A stretch of DNA of 64,000 nucleotides from Streptomyces echinoruber (GCF_014651135.1 NZ_BMWH01000007.1:1-64000), one strand, 5' to 3'; numbered from the stretch's first letter, positions 17,138-27,505 are shown. Program-made: numbers and translations. The notes: generated by a model not told the origin, from the letters alone.

Positions 17138-17219
17138 ACTTTGCCCTGGTCTCGCCCGTCCGTACGAACCGAGAGTGCGACACGGGAGCGCCTGAAGAAC
17201 CTGCGACCGGAGGAGTGCA

Positions 17220-18344
17220 GTGGCAGCCAACGACCGGGCGGCAGCTCCCGGAAAGTCCGGCGGGAGTTCCGGTGCCGATGGCCTGATGCGCGCCTCACTG
17301 AGCGCGGTGGCACCCGGCACCCCGCTGCGCGACGGCCTCGAGAGGGTGCTGCGCGGCAACACCGGCGGACTCATCGTGCTCGGCTGCGACAAGAGCGTCG
17401 AGGCGCTGTGCACGGGCGGTTTCGTGCTGGACGTCGAGTTCACCGCGACCCGCCTGCGCGAGCTGTGCAAGCTCGACGGGGCGCTCGTGCTCTCCACCGA
17501 CCTCTCCAAGATCCTGCGGGCCGGCGTGCAGCTGGTGCCGGACCCGACGATCCCCACCGAGGAGACCGGCACCCGGCACCGCACCGCGGACCGCGTCAGC
17601 AAGCAGGTCGGCTTCCCGGTCGTCTCGGTCTCCCAGTCGATGCGGCTGATCGCGCTCTACGTCGACGGGCAGCGGCGCGTCCTGGAGGACTCCGCGGCGA
17701 TCCTCTCCCGCGCCAACCAGGCCCTGGCCACCCTGGAGCGCTACAAGCTGCGCCTGGACGAGGTCGCCGGCACGCTGTCGGCGCTGGAGATCGAGGACCT
17801 GGTCACCGTCCGGGACGTCTCGGCGGTCGCGCAGCGCCTGGAGATGGTGCGCCGCATCGCCACCGAGATCGCCGAGTACGTGGTCGAGCTGGGCACCGAC
17901 GGGCGGCTGCTCGCCCTCCAGCTCGACGAGCTGATCGCCGGTGTCGAGCCCGAGCGCGAACTGGTCGTCCGCGACTACGTCCCCGAGCCCACCGCGAAGC
18001 GCTCCCGCACGGTCGAGGAGGCGCTCGCCGAACTGGACGCGCTCAGCCACGCCGAGCTGCTGGAACTGACCACGGTCGCCAAGGCGTTGGGCTACACCGG
18101 CTCGCCCGAGTCCCTCGACACCGCCGTCTCCCCGCGCGGCTTCCGCCTGCTGGCGAAGGTGCCGCGCCTGCCCGGCGCCATCATCGACCGCCTCGTCGAG
18201 CACTTCGGCGGCCTGCAGAAGCTCCTCGCCGCCAGCGTCGACGACCTGCAGACGGTGGACGGCGTGGGCGAGGCGCGGGCGCGCAGCGTGCGCGAGGGCC
18301 TGTCGCGGCTGGCGGAGTCGTCGATCCTGGAGCGGTACGTCTGA
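17220..18344 (+). CDS. disA: DNA integrity scanning diadenylate cyclase DisA
   Basis: Makes cyclic di-AMP from two ATP while scanning DNA; the active site is stalled by branched DNA. The 374 residues have the DAC domain with both signature motifs, DGALVLSTD (DGA) and GTRHRTADR (RHR), a helical linker, and the C-terminal RuvA-like HhH2 DNA-binding domain ([20 protein letters not shown]). The GTG start has GGAGGAG four to six bases upstream. In Streptomyces c-di-AMP controls cell-wall hydrolases and osmotic balance. The gene's 3' end has been copied in tandem downstream. Confidence 0.97.
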   Translation: MAANDRAAAPGKSGGSSGADGLMRASLSAVAPGTPLRDGLERVLRGNTGGLIVLGCDKSVEALCTGGFVLDVEFTATRLRELCKLDGALVLSTDLSKILRAGVQLVPDPTIPTEETGTRHRTADRVSKQVGFPVVSVSQSMRLIALYVDGQRRVLEDSAAILSRANQALATLERYKLRLDEVAGTLSALEIEDLVTVRDVSAVAQRLEMVRRIATEIAEYVVELGTDGRLLALQLDELIAGVEPERELVVRDYVPEPTAKRSRTVEEALAELDALSHAELLELTTVAKALGYTGSPESLDTAVSPRGFRLLAKVPRLPGAIIDRLVEHFGGLQKLLAASVDDLQTVDGVGEARARSVREGLSRLAESSILERYV

Positions 18345-18450
18345 CCCTGGGGCGGCACGACCGGGCTCCGGGGCGGCGCGGTCCAAGCTTCTGGAGCGGT
18401 GTGTCCGGGCCTTGGGACGGTACGTCCGGGCTTCTGGAGCGGTGCGTCCG
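18326..18450. repeat. Tandem copies of the disA 3' end
   Basis: Six degenerate 20-23 bp units of the form CTGGAGCGGTACGTC start near 18326, 18346, 18368, 18390, 18411 and 18433. The first is coding and contains the disA stop. Confidence 0.7.
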
Positions 18451-18530
18451 CGCGCGGGCGCGCGCTGCGAGCTGCCACCCGCTGAGCGGGCCCAGGATTT
18501 GGGTGCGTCCGCGCGCGGGCGCGCGCTGCG
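18441..18530. repeat. 29-bp exact direct repeat with palindromic GC core
   Basis: 18441-18469 and 18502-18530 are identical and each contains a self-complementary GCGCGCG-type core, so both strands could form hairpins between disA and the convergent gene. Confidence 0.75.
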
Positions 18531-18612
18531 CCCGCGCGACCGCTCGACCGGCGATGCGTCCACTCCGGCGGGCGGCGGTCCGCGGCCACCGGGCCGGCGC
18601 CGCCCGGCGGGG

Positions 18613-19503
18613 TCAGTCCGCCGACAGCACGAACGACGTCCGCGCCTTCTCGAAGCCCGGCACCTTCACCTCCACCAGGTACGTCCCGGCGCCCGCCGAT
18701 CCCGCCCGCGGCGTCGCGCACCGCGGTGCGCTCGGCCCGCGGTCCCACCGGACGGTGTAGGTGACGGTCCCGTCCGCCGGCACCCGGTAGTACCGGCTCC
18801 CGGACACCTTCGGGCAGTCGTCGGACGCCCAGAACGGGTCGTCGGCGCCGGCCTTGGTGATGGTCAGCACCGCGTGCTCGGGCGCGAGGTCGATCTTGCA
18901 GTCGTGGCCGGAGGTGTTCTTCGCGGTGAGTTCGACGGTGGGCGTCTTCCCGGGCGCGTAGGTGTTGTGCACGCTGCGCAGGTTCAGCTTGACGACGCTG
19001 GGTGTGCAGGTGGGCAGCGTGGAACCGGCCGGCAGTGAGGCGGCCGCACCGCCCCCGCCGCCGGAGCCGCCCTCGGAGACCGTCACGCCGGTGCCCGCGG
19101 ACCCGCCGCCGGACGCGGAGCCCGCGCCCGAGCCGCCCGAGCCGCCGCTGCCGCCCGACGCTCCGCCGGAGCCCGTACCGGACCCCGAGCCCGACCCCGC
19201 ACCGGAGCCGGAGCCCGATCCGCCGGAGCCCGATCCGCCGGAGTCCGACCCGCCCGACCCGTCGCGACCGCCCGGGTGCTGGCTGATCGCGGGCCCGGAA
19301 CCGGAGGGACCGGGGGTGATCGTCGAGGGTGCGGGATGCTTGCCGTTCGACCCGTCGGCGCCGTTTCTGCCGCCTCCGCCGCCGGAGGTGACGATCCAGG
19401 TGATCAGCAGCGCCAGCAGGACGATGACGGACAGAACGACGATCCTCCGTCGCCAGTAGATGGAGGAGGGAAGCGGCCCGACCGGATTGCGCAGAGATCC
19501 CAC
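18613..19503 (-). CDS. Membrane-anchored protein with Gly/Ser-rich linker and extracytoplasmic domain
   Basis: 296 residues. One membrane helix (VVLSVIVLLALLITWIV, ~20-36) is followed by ~120 residues of Gly-Ser-rich spacer encoded by GC-rich simple repeats, then a ~120-residue domain with Ig-like strands and four cysteines (TLPTCTP, GHDCKID, DDCPKV, PRCAT), probably two disulfides outside the cell. It resembles actinobacterial secreted proteins of the DUF4232 type, though I cannot confirm this. GTG 19503 was chosen because TACAGT ends seven bases upstream, an ideal leaderless start. Ligand and role unknown. It is convergent with disA and divergent from mutY. Confidence 0.8.
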   Translation of the reverse strand: MGSLRNPVGPLPSSIYWRRRIVVLSVIVLLALLITWIVTSGGGGGRNGADGSNGKHPAPSTITPGPSGSGPAISQHPGGRDGSGGSDSGGSGSGGSGSGSGAGSGSGSGTGSGGASGGSGGSGGSGAGSASGGGSAGTGVTVSEGGSGGGGGAAASLPAGSTLPTCTPSVVKLNLRSVHNTYAPGKTPTVELTAKNTSGHDCKIDLAPEHAVLTITKAGADDPFWASDDCPKVSGSRYYRVPADGTVTYTVRWDRGPSAPRCATPRAGSAGAGTYLVEVKVPGFEKARTSFVLSAD

Positions 19504-19797
19504 GGCGCAAACTGTACGAGAGATCGGCGCGTTCCCCCGTCCCACCCGCCGCACGGACCACAACTTTTCCCGATCATCATTTTGATAACGGCCGTTCGGA
19601 GCACGGCCGTTCACCTCCGCACGGCAGGACCGGCGGCGCCGCGGGGCGGAACCGCCCGGCTCCGCGGAGCAGGAACCGCCCGGCTCCGCGCGGCCACCCC
19701 GATGGCGCCGTACGGCGGGTCAGCGGCGCACCACACCCGCGTGGCCGTCCGTCACCTCGCGCACTTCGCCCCTTTGGCGTGGCAGGATCGAAGCGCC

Positions 19798-20736
19798 ATG
19801 ACTGCTCCCACCACCGACGCCGCCCCCTCGGGGAACGACGGCGCCCCCCTCGGTCAGAACCCCGGCCACGCCCTGCACACCCCGGTCATCACCTGGTTCG
19901 ACGAGCACGCCCGCGACCTGCCCTGGCGGCGCCCGGAGGCCGGCCCGTGGGGTGTGATGGTCAGCGAGTTCATGCTCCAGCAGACGCCGGTGAACCGTGT
20001 GCTGCCCGTCTACGAACAGTGGATGGCCCGCTGGCCGCGCCCCGCCGACCTCGCCCGGGAGTCGCCCGGCGAGGCGGTGCGCGCGTGGGGCCGGCTCGGC
20101 TATCCGCGCCGCGCGCTGCGGCTGCACGGCGCCGCGGTGGCCATAGCGGAACGGCACGGCGGTGACGTGCCGACCGACCACGCGCAGCTGCTGGCGCTGC
20201 CCGGCATCGGCGAGTACACCGCGGCGGCGGTGGCGTCGTTCGCGTACGGGCAGCGGCACGCGGTGCTGGACACCAACGTGCGGCGCGTGCTGGCGCGGGC
20301 GGTGACCGGCGTGCAGTACCCGCCGAACGCCACCACGGCCGCCGAGCGCCGCCTGGCGCGCGCCCTGCTGCCCGAGGACGAGCGGACCGCCGCCCGCTGG
20401 GCCGCCGCCTCGATGGAGTTGGGCGCGCTGGTGTGCACGGCGAAGAACGAGGCGTGCCACCGCTGCCCGATCGCCGCGCAGTGCGCCTGGCGGCTGGCGG
20501 GCAAGCCGGAGCACGCCGGCCCGCCGCGGCGCGGCCAGACCTACGCCGGGACCGACCGGCAGGTGCGCGGCAAGCTGCTGGCGGTGCTGCGGGAGGCGCA
20601 CGCGCCGGTCGCGCAGGCGGTCCTGGACCGGGTGTGGCACGACCCGGTGCAGCGGGCGCGCGCCCTGGACGGTCTGGTCGCCGACGGTCTGGTGGAGCCG
20701 CTGCCGGGCGGGCTGTACCGGCTGCCGCTGACCTGA
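19798..20736 (+). CDS. mutY: A/G-specific adenine glycosylase MutY
   Basis: Base-excision repair enzyme that removes adenine mispaired with 8-oxoguanine. The 312 residues include EFMLQQTPVNRVLPVYEQW, the helix-hairpin-helix LPGIGEYTAAAVASFA with catalytic Asp in LDTNVRRVL, and the 4Fe-4S site Cys-x6-Cys-x2-Cys-x5-Cys (CTAKNEACHRCPIAAQC). The MutT-like C-terminal domain that reads 8-oxoG in E. coli MutY is reduced to ~80 residues here, as in other actinobacteria. The upstream 19504-19797 gap holds promoter sequences and short CCGCCCGGCTCCGC repeats, nothing gene-like. Confidence 0.95.
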   Translation: MTAPTTDAAPSGNDGAPLGQNPGHALHTPVITWFDEHARDLPWRRPEAGPWGVMVSEFMLQQTPVNRVLPVYEQWMARWPRPADLARESPGEAVRAWGRLGYPRRALRLHGAAVAIAERHGGDVPTDHAQLLALPGIGEYTAAAVASFAYGQRHAVLDTNVRRVLARAVTGVQYPPNATTAAERRLARALLPEDERTAARWAAASMELGALVCTAKNEACHRCPIAAQCAWRLAGKPEHAGPPRRGQTYAGTDRQVRGKLLAVLREAHAPVAQAVLDRVWHDPVQRARALDGLVADGLVEPLPGGLYRLPLT

Positions 20737-20919
20737 CCGGCCTGACCCGCCGCCCTGCCGCGTTGCCTTGCCGCCCTGTCGCGCTGATCCGCCGTCATGT
20801 CACGGGCGTACGGCCGCCACCGGGCCGTACGCCACCGAACGAACCACCTCACAACCGCCCAATTCCGGGCGCCTCCTTACCCAGATCCGACGGCTGTTAC
20901 ACAACCGACGCACAGCCGA

Positions 20920-20971
20920 GTGACAGTCGCGGGCCGGCTCGGACAGCGCCGTGACACGCCCTCCGTAGTTT
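20920..20971 (+). promoter_or_regulatory. Probable sigE promoter with direct repeats (candidate CseB sites)
   Basis: The 336-bp gap before sigE is less GC-rich than its surroundings. TAGTTT at 20966-20971 is a good -10, giving a ~95-nt leader. Upstream are related GTGACAGTCGC (20920), GGACAGCGCC (20941) and GTGACACGCC (20951) elements. In S. coelicolor the sigE promoter is activated by phosphorylated CseB; assigning these repeats to CseB is inference. Confidence 0.5.
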
Positions 20972-21072
20972 CTTCTCCGATCAGATGGATCCCGGCCGCT
21001 GCGGACGAGTGCGGCACCGGGAGGCCGGCGGCAGGAAGAGCCCGCCGGAACGGGGAATCGGAGGGGTTGACC

Positions 21073-21612
21073 ATGGATCAGGGCGAGGTGCTCGAGTTCG
21101 AGGAGTACGTCCGCACCCGGCAGGACGCGCTGCTGCGCAGCGCGCGCCGGCTGGTGCCGGACCCGGTCGACGCCCAGGACCTCCTCCAGACCGCGCTGGC
21201 CCGCACCTACGGGCGCTGGGAGAACATCGCCGACAAGCAGCTCGCCGACGCCTACCTGCGCCGGGTCATGATCAACACCCGGACCGAGTGGTGGCGCGCC
21301 CGCAAGCTGGAGGAGGTGCCCACCGAGCAGCTCCCGGACGCCTGCGTGGAGGACGCCGCTGAACGGCACGCCGACCGGGCCCTGCTGATGGACGTGCTGA
21401 AGGTGCTCGCCCCCAAGCAGCGCAGTGTCGTGGTGCTGCGACACTGGGAGCAGATGTCCACCGAGGAGACGGCCGCGGCCCTCGGCATGTCGGCCGGAAC
21501 GGTCAAGAGCACGCTGCACCGGGCGCTCGCCCGGCTCCGCGAGGAGCTGGAGGCGCGCGATCTGGACGCACGCGCGCTGGAGCGTGAGGAGCGGGAGCGT
21601 TGCGCGGCCTGA
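21073..21612 (+). CDS. sigE: ECF RNA polymerase sigma factor SigE (cell-envelope stress)
   Basis: 179-residue SigE-family ECF sigma factor. Region 2 is DAQDLLQTALARTYGRW, later YLRRVMINTRTEWWRARK; region 4 is LAPKQRSVVVLRHWEQMST and GMSAGTVKSTLHRALARL. It is followed at once by a lipoprotein, an OmpR-type regulator and a sensor kinase, the exact order of the S. coelicolor sigE-cseA-cseB-cseC operon, so the assignment is firm. It directs transcription of envelope genes after lysozyme or antibiotic stress and is controlled by supply (CseBC) rather than by an anti-sigma factor. The ATG at 21073 has GAGGGG eight bases upstream. Confidence 0.96.
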   Translation: MDQGEVLEFEEYVRTRQDALLRSARRLVPDPVDAQDLLQTALARTYGRWENIADKQLADAYLRRVMINTRTEWWRARKLEEVPTEQLPDACVEDAAERHADRALLMDVLKVLAPKQRSVVVLRHWEQMSTEETAAALGMSAGTVKSTLHRALARLREELEARDLDARALEREERERCAA

Positions 21613-22265
21613 CGTCCGCGGGGCCCCACCCCCGGGCCCGAGACACCGTCCGGGCGGGAATCACGGCGGCGGCTGTCCTGGCCGTCCTCGCCGCCCTCGC
21701 CCTCTCGGTCTCCGCGTGCGCCACCGGCGGCACCGGCGCCCGGGACGAGGGACCGGCCCACGCCGAGGCGGCCGGGGGCACCGGGGCGGCCTTCTCGCCC
21801 GCTCCGTCCGAGACCTTCCGGCGGGTGAACGCGGTCCAACTGGTCAGGCGGGACCCGCAGGTGTCGGCCGCCGTGAAGCGCGCCCTCAAGCCGTGCTCCG
21901 GCGACGAGTACCCCGTCGACGTCTCCTACGGCGACCTCACCGGCGGGCCCGCCGAGGACGTCGTCGTCAACGTCCTCACCTGCGGCGACGCGGTGGGCGT
22001 CGGGTCGTACGTGTACCGCCGCGAGAACGGCGCCTACCAGAATGTCTTCAAGAGCGAGGAGTCCCCGGTCTACGCCGAGATCGACCGGGGGGATCTGATG
22101 GTGACCAAGCAGGTGTACGAGAAGGGCGACCCGGTCTCGGACCCGTCGGGCGAGAACGTGATCACGTACCGGTGGGTCTCGGGGCGGTTCGTGCAGGAGG
22201 ACTACCACCACACCGACTACAGCACCGTCGTCGGGGGCGACCCCTCCCCGGCGCCCGGGCACTGA
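21600..22265 (+). CDS. cseA: CseA lipoprotein, negative modulator of the SigE system
   Basis: 221-residue lipoprotein. The signal peptide with lipobox LSVSAC puts the lipidated cysteine at about residue 40; the mature part faces outside and has two more cysteines (KPCSGDEY, VLTCGDA). In S. coelicolor CseA sits on the outer face of the membrane and dampens the CseC signal, as loss of cseA raises sigE expression. A TTG codon at 21600 overlaps the sigE 3' end, implying translational coupling; no better start lies before the signal peptide. A 151-bp gap with a GGGCGCG hairpin (22281-22299) precedes cseB. Confidence 0.92.
   Translation: MRGLTSAGPHPRARDTVRAGITAAAVLAVLAALALSVSACATGGTGARDEGPAHAEAAGGTGAAFSPAPSETFRRVNAVQLVRRDPQVSAAVKRALKPCSGDEYPVDVSYGDLTGGPAEDVVVNVLTCGDAVGVGSYVYRRENGAYQNVFKSEESPVYAEIDRGDLMVTKQVYEKGDPVSDPSGENVITYRWVSGRFVQEDYHHTDYSTVVGGDPSPAPGH
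21617..21641 (+). terminator. Possible attenuator hairpin between sigE and cseA
   Basis: CGGGGCCC then GGGCCCG form a GC-rich hairpin five bases after the sigE stop, inside the start of cseA. There is no U-run. It may help limit read-through from sigE into the cse genes. Confidence 0.35.
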
Positions 22266-22416
22266 CCGGACACCGGGGAGGGGCGCGGACCGCGCGCCCT
22301 CACACCCCGCCTGCCCGGCCCGCCCGTCCGGCACACGGCACCGGACTCCGGCCCACCGCACGGGCACGACACGAGACCACGAGACCGCGAGACAGAGAGC
22401 AGAGAGCAGCACCGGG

Positions 22417-23115
22417 ATGGCAGACCAGACCCACGTCCTGTTCGTCGAGGACGACGACGTCATCCGCGAGGCCACGCAACTCGCCCTGGAGCGGAACGGC
22501 TTCGTGGTCACCGCCGTGCCCGACGGGCTGTCGGGCCTGGAGGCGTTCCGGGCCGACCGCCCCGACATCGCGCTGCTGGACGTCATGGTGCCCGGCCTGG
22601 ACGGCGTGAGCCTGTGCCGCAGCATCCGCGAGGAGTCCGTCGTGCCGGTGATCATGCTGTCGGCGCGCGCGGACGCCATCGACGTCGTGCTCGGTCTGGA
22701 GGCGGGCGCCGACGACTACGTCACCAAACCGTTCGACGGTGCCGTGCTGGTCGCCCGGATCCGGGCGGTGCTGCGCCGCTTCGTGCAGGCCGGCGCGGCG
22801 CGGGCGGACGCGGGCGGCCCCGGGACCGGCGGGGTGCTGACCTTCGGCGACCTGGAGGTCGACACCGAGGGCATGGAGGTGCGCCGGGCCGGGCGGCCGG
22901 TGGCGCTGACGCCGACGGAGATGCGGCTGCTGCTCGAGTTCTCCTCCGCGCCGGGCACCGTCCTCTCCCGCGACAAGCTCCTGGAACGGGTGTGGGACTA
23001 CGGCTGGGGCGGGGACACGCGCGTGGTCGACGTCCATGTGCAGCGGCTGCGGCAGAAGATCGGCCAGGACCGCATCGAGACGGTCCGCGGCTTCGGCTAC
23101 AAGCTGAAGGCCTGA
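22417..23115 (+). CDS. cseB: Response regulator CseB (OmpR family)
   Basis: 232 residues. Receiver domain with acidic pocket EDDD (11-14), phospho-acceptor Asp55 in LLDVMVPGLDG and the conserved Lys in TKPFDG; winged-helix DNA-binding domain at ~130-230 ending RQKIGQDRIETVRGFGYKL. It activates the sigE promoter when phosphorylated by CseC. The gene is in the conserved third position of the sigE operon. The region just upstream of the ATG (GAGAGCAGAGAGCAGCACCG) is unusually purine-rich. Confidence 0.96.
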   Translation: MADQTHVLFVEDDDVIREATQLALERNGFVVTAVPDGLSGLEAFRADRPDIALLDVMVPGLDGVSLCRSIREESVVPVIMLSARADAIDVVLGLEAGADDYVTKPFDGAVLVARIRAVLRRFVQAGAARADAGGPGTGGVLTFGDLEVDTEGMEVRRAGRPVALTPTEMRLLLEFSSAPGTVLSRDKLLERVWDYGWGGDTRVVDVHVQRLRQKIGQDRIETVRGFGYKLKA

Positions 23116-23139
23116 GCGGGGCGGGGATTGGGCGACGGC

Positions 23140-24495
23140 ATGCGGGGGATCGTACGGCGGCTGGTGCCGCGGCGGCTGGCGCGCGACGGCGTCCGCACCG
23201 GCCTGCGGTGGAAGCTCAGCGCGGCCATCGCCCTGGTCGGCGCGCTGGTGGCGGTCGCGCTGAGCCTGGTGGTGCACAACGCCGCCCGGGTGTCGATGCT
23301 GGACAACGCGCGTGACCTGGCCGTCGAACGGCTGCAGATCGCCCGGCGCAACTACGACCTGTACCGCCGGCCCAACTTCCCCGACGTCCGCGTCAACGAC
23401 CCGCGCCTGCCGGCGCCGCTGCGCCGGAAGGTCGAGGACGGCCGCTGGGCGACGTACGTCGGCGACGACGGCCACGGTGTGCCGGACATCTGGGCGGCCG
23501 TGCCCGACAAGGACGGCAAGGTGCTGTCCCTGCACACCCGGCTGACCGACCGCAGCACCGGCATCCTGAAGGACCTCGACCAGGCCCTGGTCATCGGCTC
23601 CGTCGCGGCCGTGGTCGGCGGCAGCGCCCTCGGGGTGCTCATCGGCGGGCGGCTGTCGTCACGGCTGCGCCGGGCCGCGGAAGCCGCCCACCAGGTCGCC
23701 GGCGGCGAGTCGGAGGTGCGCGTGCGGGACGCCCTGGGCGGGATGTTCCGGGACGAGACCGACGACCTCGCGCGGGCCGTGGACGCGATGGCGGACGCGC
23801 TGCGGCAGCGGCTGGAGGCCGAGCGCCGGGTCACCGCGGACATCGCGCACGAGCTGCGCACCCCGGTGACCGGGCTGCTGACCGCCGCCGAACTGCTGCC
23901 GCCGGGCCGGCCCACCGAGCTGGTCCTGGACCGGGCGAAGGCGATGCGCACGCTGGTGGAGGACGTCCTGGAGGTCGCCCGCCTCGACGGCGCCTCGGAG
24001 CGGGCCGAGCTGCAGGACATCATGCTGGGCGAGTTCGTCGCCCGGCGGGTGGCCGCGAAGGACCCGGACGTCGAGGTGCGGGTGGTGCACGAGTCGATGG
24101 TGACGACCGACCCGCGCCGCCTGGAACGCGTGCTGTTCAACCTGCTCGCCAACGCCGTCCGGCACGGCAGGCCGCCGATCGAGGTCACCGTCGAGGGCCG
24201 GGTGATCCGCGTGCGCGACCACGGCCCCGGCTTCCCCGAGGACCTGCTCGCCGAGGGCCCGAGCCGCTTCCGCACCGGCAGCCGGGACCGCTCCGGACAG
24301 GGCCACGGCCTGGGCCTGACCATCGCCGCCGGCCAGGCCCGCGTCCTGGGCGCCCGCCTCACCTTCCGCAACGTCCGCCCCGCCGGCGCCCCGCCCCACG
24401 TCCCGGCCGAGGGCGCGGTCGCCGTCCTCTGGCTGCCCGAACACGCCCCGACCAACACCGGCAGCTACCCCGTGCTGCCGGCGCCGGGCCGGTGA
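23140..24495 (+). CDS. cseC: Sensor histidine kinase CseC
   Basis: Two-transmembrane envelope-stress sensor. Helix 1 is LSAAIALVGALVAVALSLVV; a ~75-residue outside loop (RRNYDLYRRPNFPDVRVND and on) follows; helix 2 is LVIGSVAAVVGGSALGVLIG; then HAMP, the H-box with phospho-His in DIAHELRTPVTGL, N-box ERVLFNLLANAVRHG and G-boxes DHGPGFP and GHGLGLTIA. The start is ATG 23140, or TTG 23128, which has GGCGGGGA just before it. It lies 24 bp after cseB (12 bp if TTG is used). The stop codon belongs to a 17-bp unit repeated twice more downstream. Confidence 0.95.
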   Translation: MRGIVRRLVPRRLARDGVRTGLRWKLSAAIALVGALVAVALSLVVHNAARVSMLDNARDLAVERLQIARRNYDLYRRPNFPDVRVNDPRLPAPLRRKVEDGRWATYVGDDGHGVPDIWAAVPDKDGKVLSLHTRLTDRSTGILKDLDQALVIGSVAAVVGGSALGVLIGGRLSSRLRRAAEAAHQVAGGESEVRVRDALGGMFRDETDDLARAVDAMADALRQRLEAERRVTADIAHELRTPVTGLLTAAELLPPGRPTELVLDRAKAMRTLVEDVLEVARLDGASERAELQDIMLGEFVARRVAAKDPDVEVRVVHESMVTTDPRRLERVLFNLLANAVRHGRPPIEVTVEGRVIRVRDHGPGFPEDLLAEGPSRFRTGSRDRSGQGHGLGLTIAAGQARVLGARLTFRNVRPAGAPPHVPAEGAVAVLWLPEHAPTNTGSYPVLPAPGR

Positions 24496-24534
24496 CAGCT
24501 CCGGGCCGGTGACAGCTCCGGGCCGGTGACGGCG
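24484..24534. repeat. 17-bp tandem copies of the cseC 3' end
   Basis: CCGGGCCGGTGACAGCT occurs at 24484 and 24501 exactly, and at 24518 with changes in the last bases. The first copy contains the cseC stop TGA. Confidence 0.9.
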
Positions 24535-24572
24535 CCGGTTCCCGACGGCGGGACGCCGGGGCCGCGCCGCTG

Positions 24573-25019
24573 TCAGCAGGCCCACTCCTTCGACAGGTCC
24601 AGGCCGCCCTCGCGGGGCTGGACGAAGGAGAACCAGTTGCCGGAGTCGTCGCGCAGCACGGCCTCCGTGCCGTAGGGCCGCTCCTGGGGCTCCTGCAGGA
24701 ACTCCACGCCGCGGCCCTTCAGCTTCTCGTAGTCGCCGTGGATGTCGTCCGTGGTCAGCGCGCCCGCGCCGAGGACGCCCTTGGCGACGAGCGTGCGGAC
24801 CATCTCGGCGGACTCGGGGTCCATCGCGGGCGGGCCGGGCACCATCAGCGTCAGCTCGACGTCGGGCTGGCCCGGGGCGCCCACGGTCAGCCAGCGCATG
24901 CCGCCCTCGCCCATGGTCAGGTCGGTGCGGACCTCCAGGCCCAGCTTCTCGGTGTAGAACTCCTTGGCGCGGTCCTGGTCGAGGACCCAGACGGTGGAGA
25001 TGGCGAGTCCCTTGATCAT
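24573..25019 (-). CDS. VOC (glyoxalase/bleomycin-resistance fold) protein
   Basis: 148-residue vicinal-oxygen-chelate protein: the opening MIKGLAISTVWVLDQDRAKE and the metal-type residues in EVRTDLTMGE and LRDDSGNWFSFVQP mark two beta-alpha-beta modules. Members are metal-dependent lyases, dioxygenases or drug-binding resistance proteins; which applies here is not clear. It lies 126 bp downstream of an AraC-type regulator on the same strand, a common regulator-VOC pairing. The gap between them contains short GGTGCCGGTC and GCGGTGACGG repeats. Confidence 0.9.
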   Translation of the reverse strand: MIKGLAISTVWVLDQDRAKEFYTEKLGLEVRTDLTMGEGGMRWLTVGAPGQPDVELTLMVPGPPAMDPESAEMVRTLVAKGVLGAGALTTDDIHGDYEKLKGRGVEFLQEPQERPYGTEAVLRDDSGNWFSFVQPREGGLDLSKEWAC

Positions 25020-25145
25020 GGCGTGCTCCTCCGAGTGCGGTGATGGGCGGATGCGGTGACGGGCGGGTGCGGTGACGGCTGTTCACGGTGCCGGTCTTCA
25101 CGGTGCCGGTCCCGCCCTGCCCCGCCACCGTAGGCAGCCGGGCCG

Positions 25146-25592
25146 TCACCCCGCTTCTCGGGAATTGCGCCGTTGCGCGCCCTGGTCCGGCCGGCCCGGA
25201 GCGGTGCGGAAGCCGCCGGCCCACAGCATCGCGTAGCAGCCCGGTATCAGCGCGGCGCCGCGGCCCACGTGCTTTTTGCGGTACTCGGTGGGGGTCAGCC
25301 CGGTCCACTCCTTGAAGCGGGTGCAGAACGTGCCCAGGCTGCTGAAACCGACCAGGTGGCAGATCTCCGTCACCGTCAGGTCGGCGGTGCGCAGCAGGTC
25401 CTGCGCCCGCTCGATGCGGCGGTGCGTCAGGTACTGGCCGGGCGTCTCGCCGTACGCCTCCTTGAAGGCGCGCAGGAAGTGGTAGCGCGAGTACCCGGCG
25501 TGGGCCGCCACCACCGCCAGGTCGAGCTCCGGGTCGGACCATTCCCGGTCCATGACGTCCTTGGCCAGCCGAAGCTGCCGCAACCTGTCCAT
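25146..25592 (-). CDS. AraC-family transcriptional regulator (DNA-binding domain only)
   Basis: 148 residues made almost only of the double helix-turn-helix domain: helix one LAVVAAHAGYSRYHFLRAFK, helix two VTEICHLVGFSSLGTFCTRF, then TPTEYRKK. There is no N-terminal ligand domain, so it is of the short MarA/SoxS-like or VOC-linked type. The C-terminal ~45 residues (GAALIPGCYAML and on) are unlike the family core. It probably controls the VOC gene directly downstream. The ATG at 25592 is preferred because upstream in-frame codons read as Pro/Arg-rich noncoding sequence. Confidence 0.9.
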   Translation of the reverse strand: MDRLRQLRLAKDVMDREWSDPELDLAVVAAHAGYSRYHFLRAFKEAYGETPGQYLTHRRIERAQDLLRTADLTVTEICHLVGFSSLGTFCTRFKEWTGLTPTEYRKKHVGRGAALIPGCYAMLWAGGFRTAPGRPDQGAQRRNSREAG

Positions 25593-25723
25593 GCGCCGAT
25601 GGTGGCACCCACCACTGACAACGGCCCGCCGCGCGGGCGGCGGCCGCGCGGCGGGCGGGCCGTGCACGAACGGGGCCCGTGCACGGACGGCCCGCGCGCG
25701 GCGGACGGCCCCGTACACGGCGG

Positions 25724-25757
25724 AAAACCCCCGGGGCGGACACCGACCGGGGGCTTT
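25724..25757 (-). terminator. Intrinsic terminator of the MFS gene
   Basis: On the minus strand, CCCCCGG (25753-25747) pairs with CCGGGGG (25734-25728), followed directly by TTTT (25727-25724). It is placed 20 bp after the MFS stop codon. Confidence 0.8.
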
Positions 25758-25775
25758 CGCTCGTCGCGCGGAGGG

Positions 25776-27404
<1,629 letters not shown>

Positions 27405-27407
27405 CTA

Positions 27408-27480
27408 CTTACTTGCCGCCCGGCTAGTTGACTACACTCAAGGAAGGTAGACCCGGAACTAGCCGGGCGTCAAGTAAGTT
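27408..27480. promoter_or_regulatory. Paired operators between the MFS pump and its TetR regulator
   Basis: Two 23-bp arms, 27408-27430 and 27458-27480, are inverted copies matching at 22 of 23 positions and lie 27 bp apart. Each arm holds an imperfect palindrome, ACTTG or ACTAG facing CTAGT or CAAGT. TTGACT at 27429-27434, at the inner edge of the left arm, could be a -35 for the regulator gene. Two identical TetR-dimer sites facing two divergent promoters is the simplest reading. Confidence 0.75.
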
Positions 27481-27505
27481 TCCGGGGAGCGCGAGGAGCA
27501 TCGGG

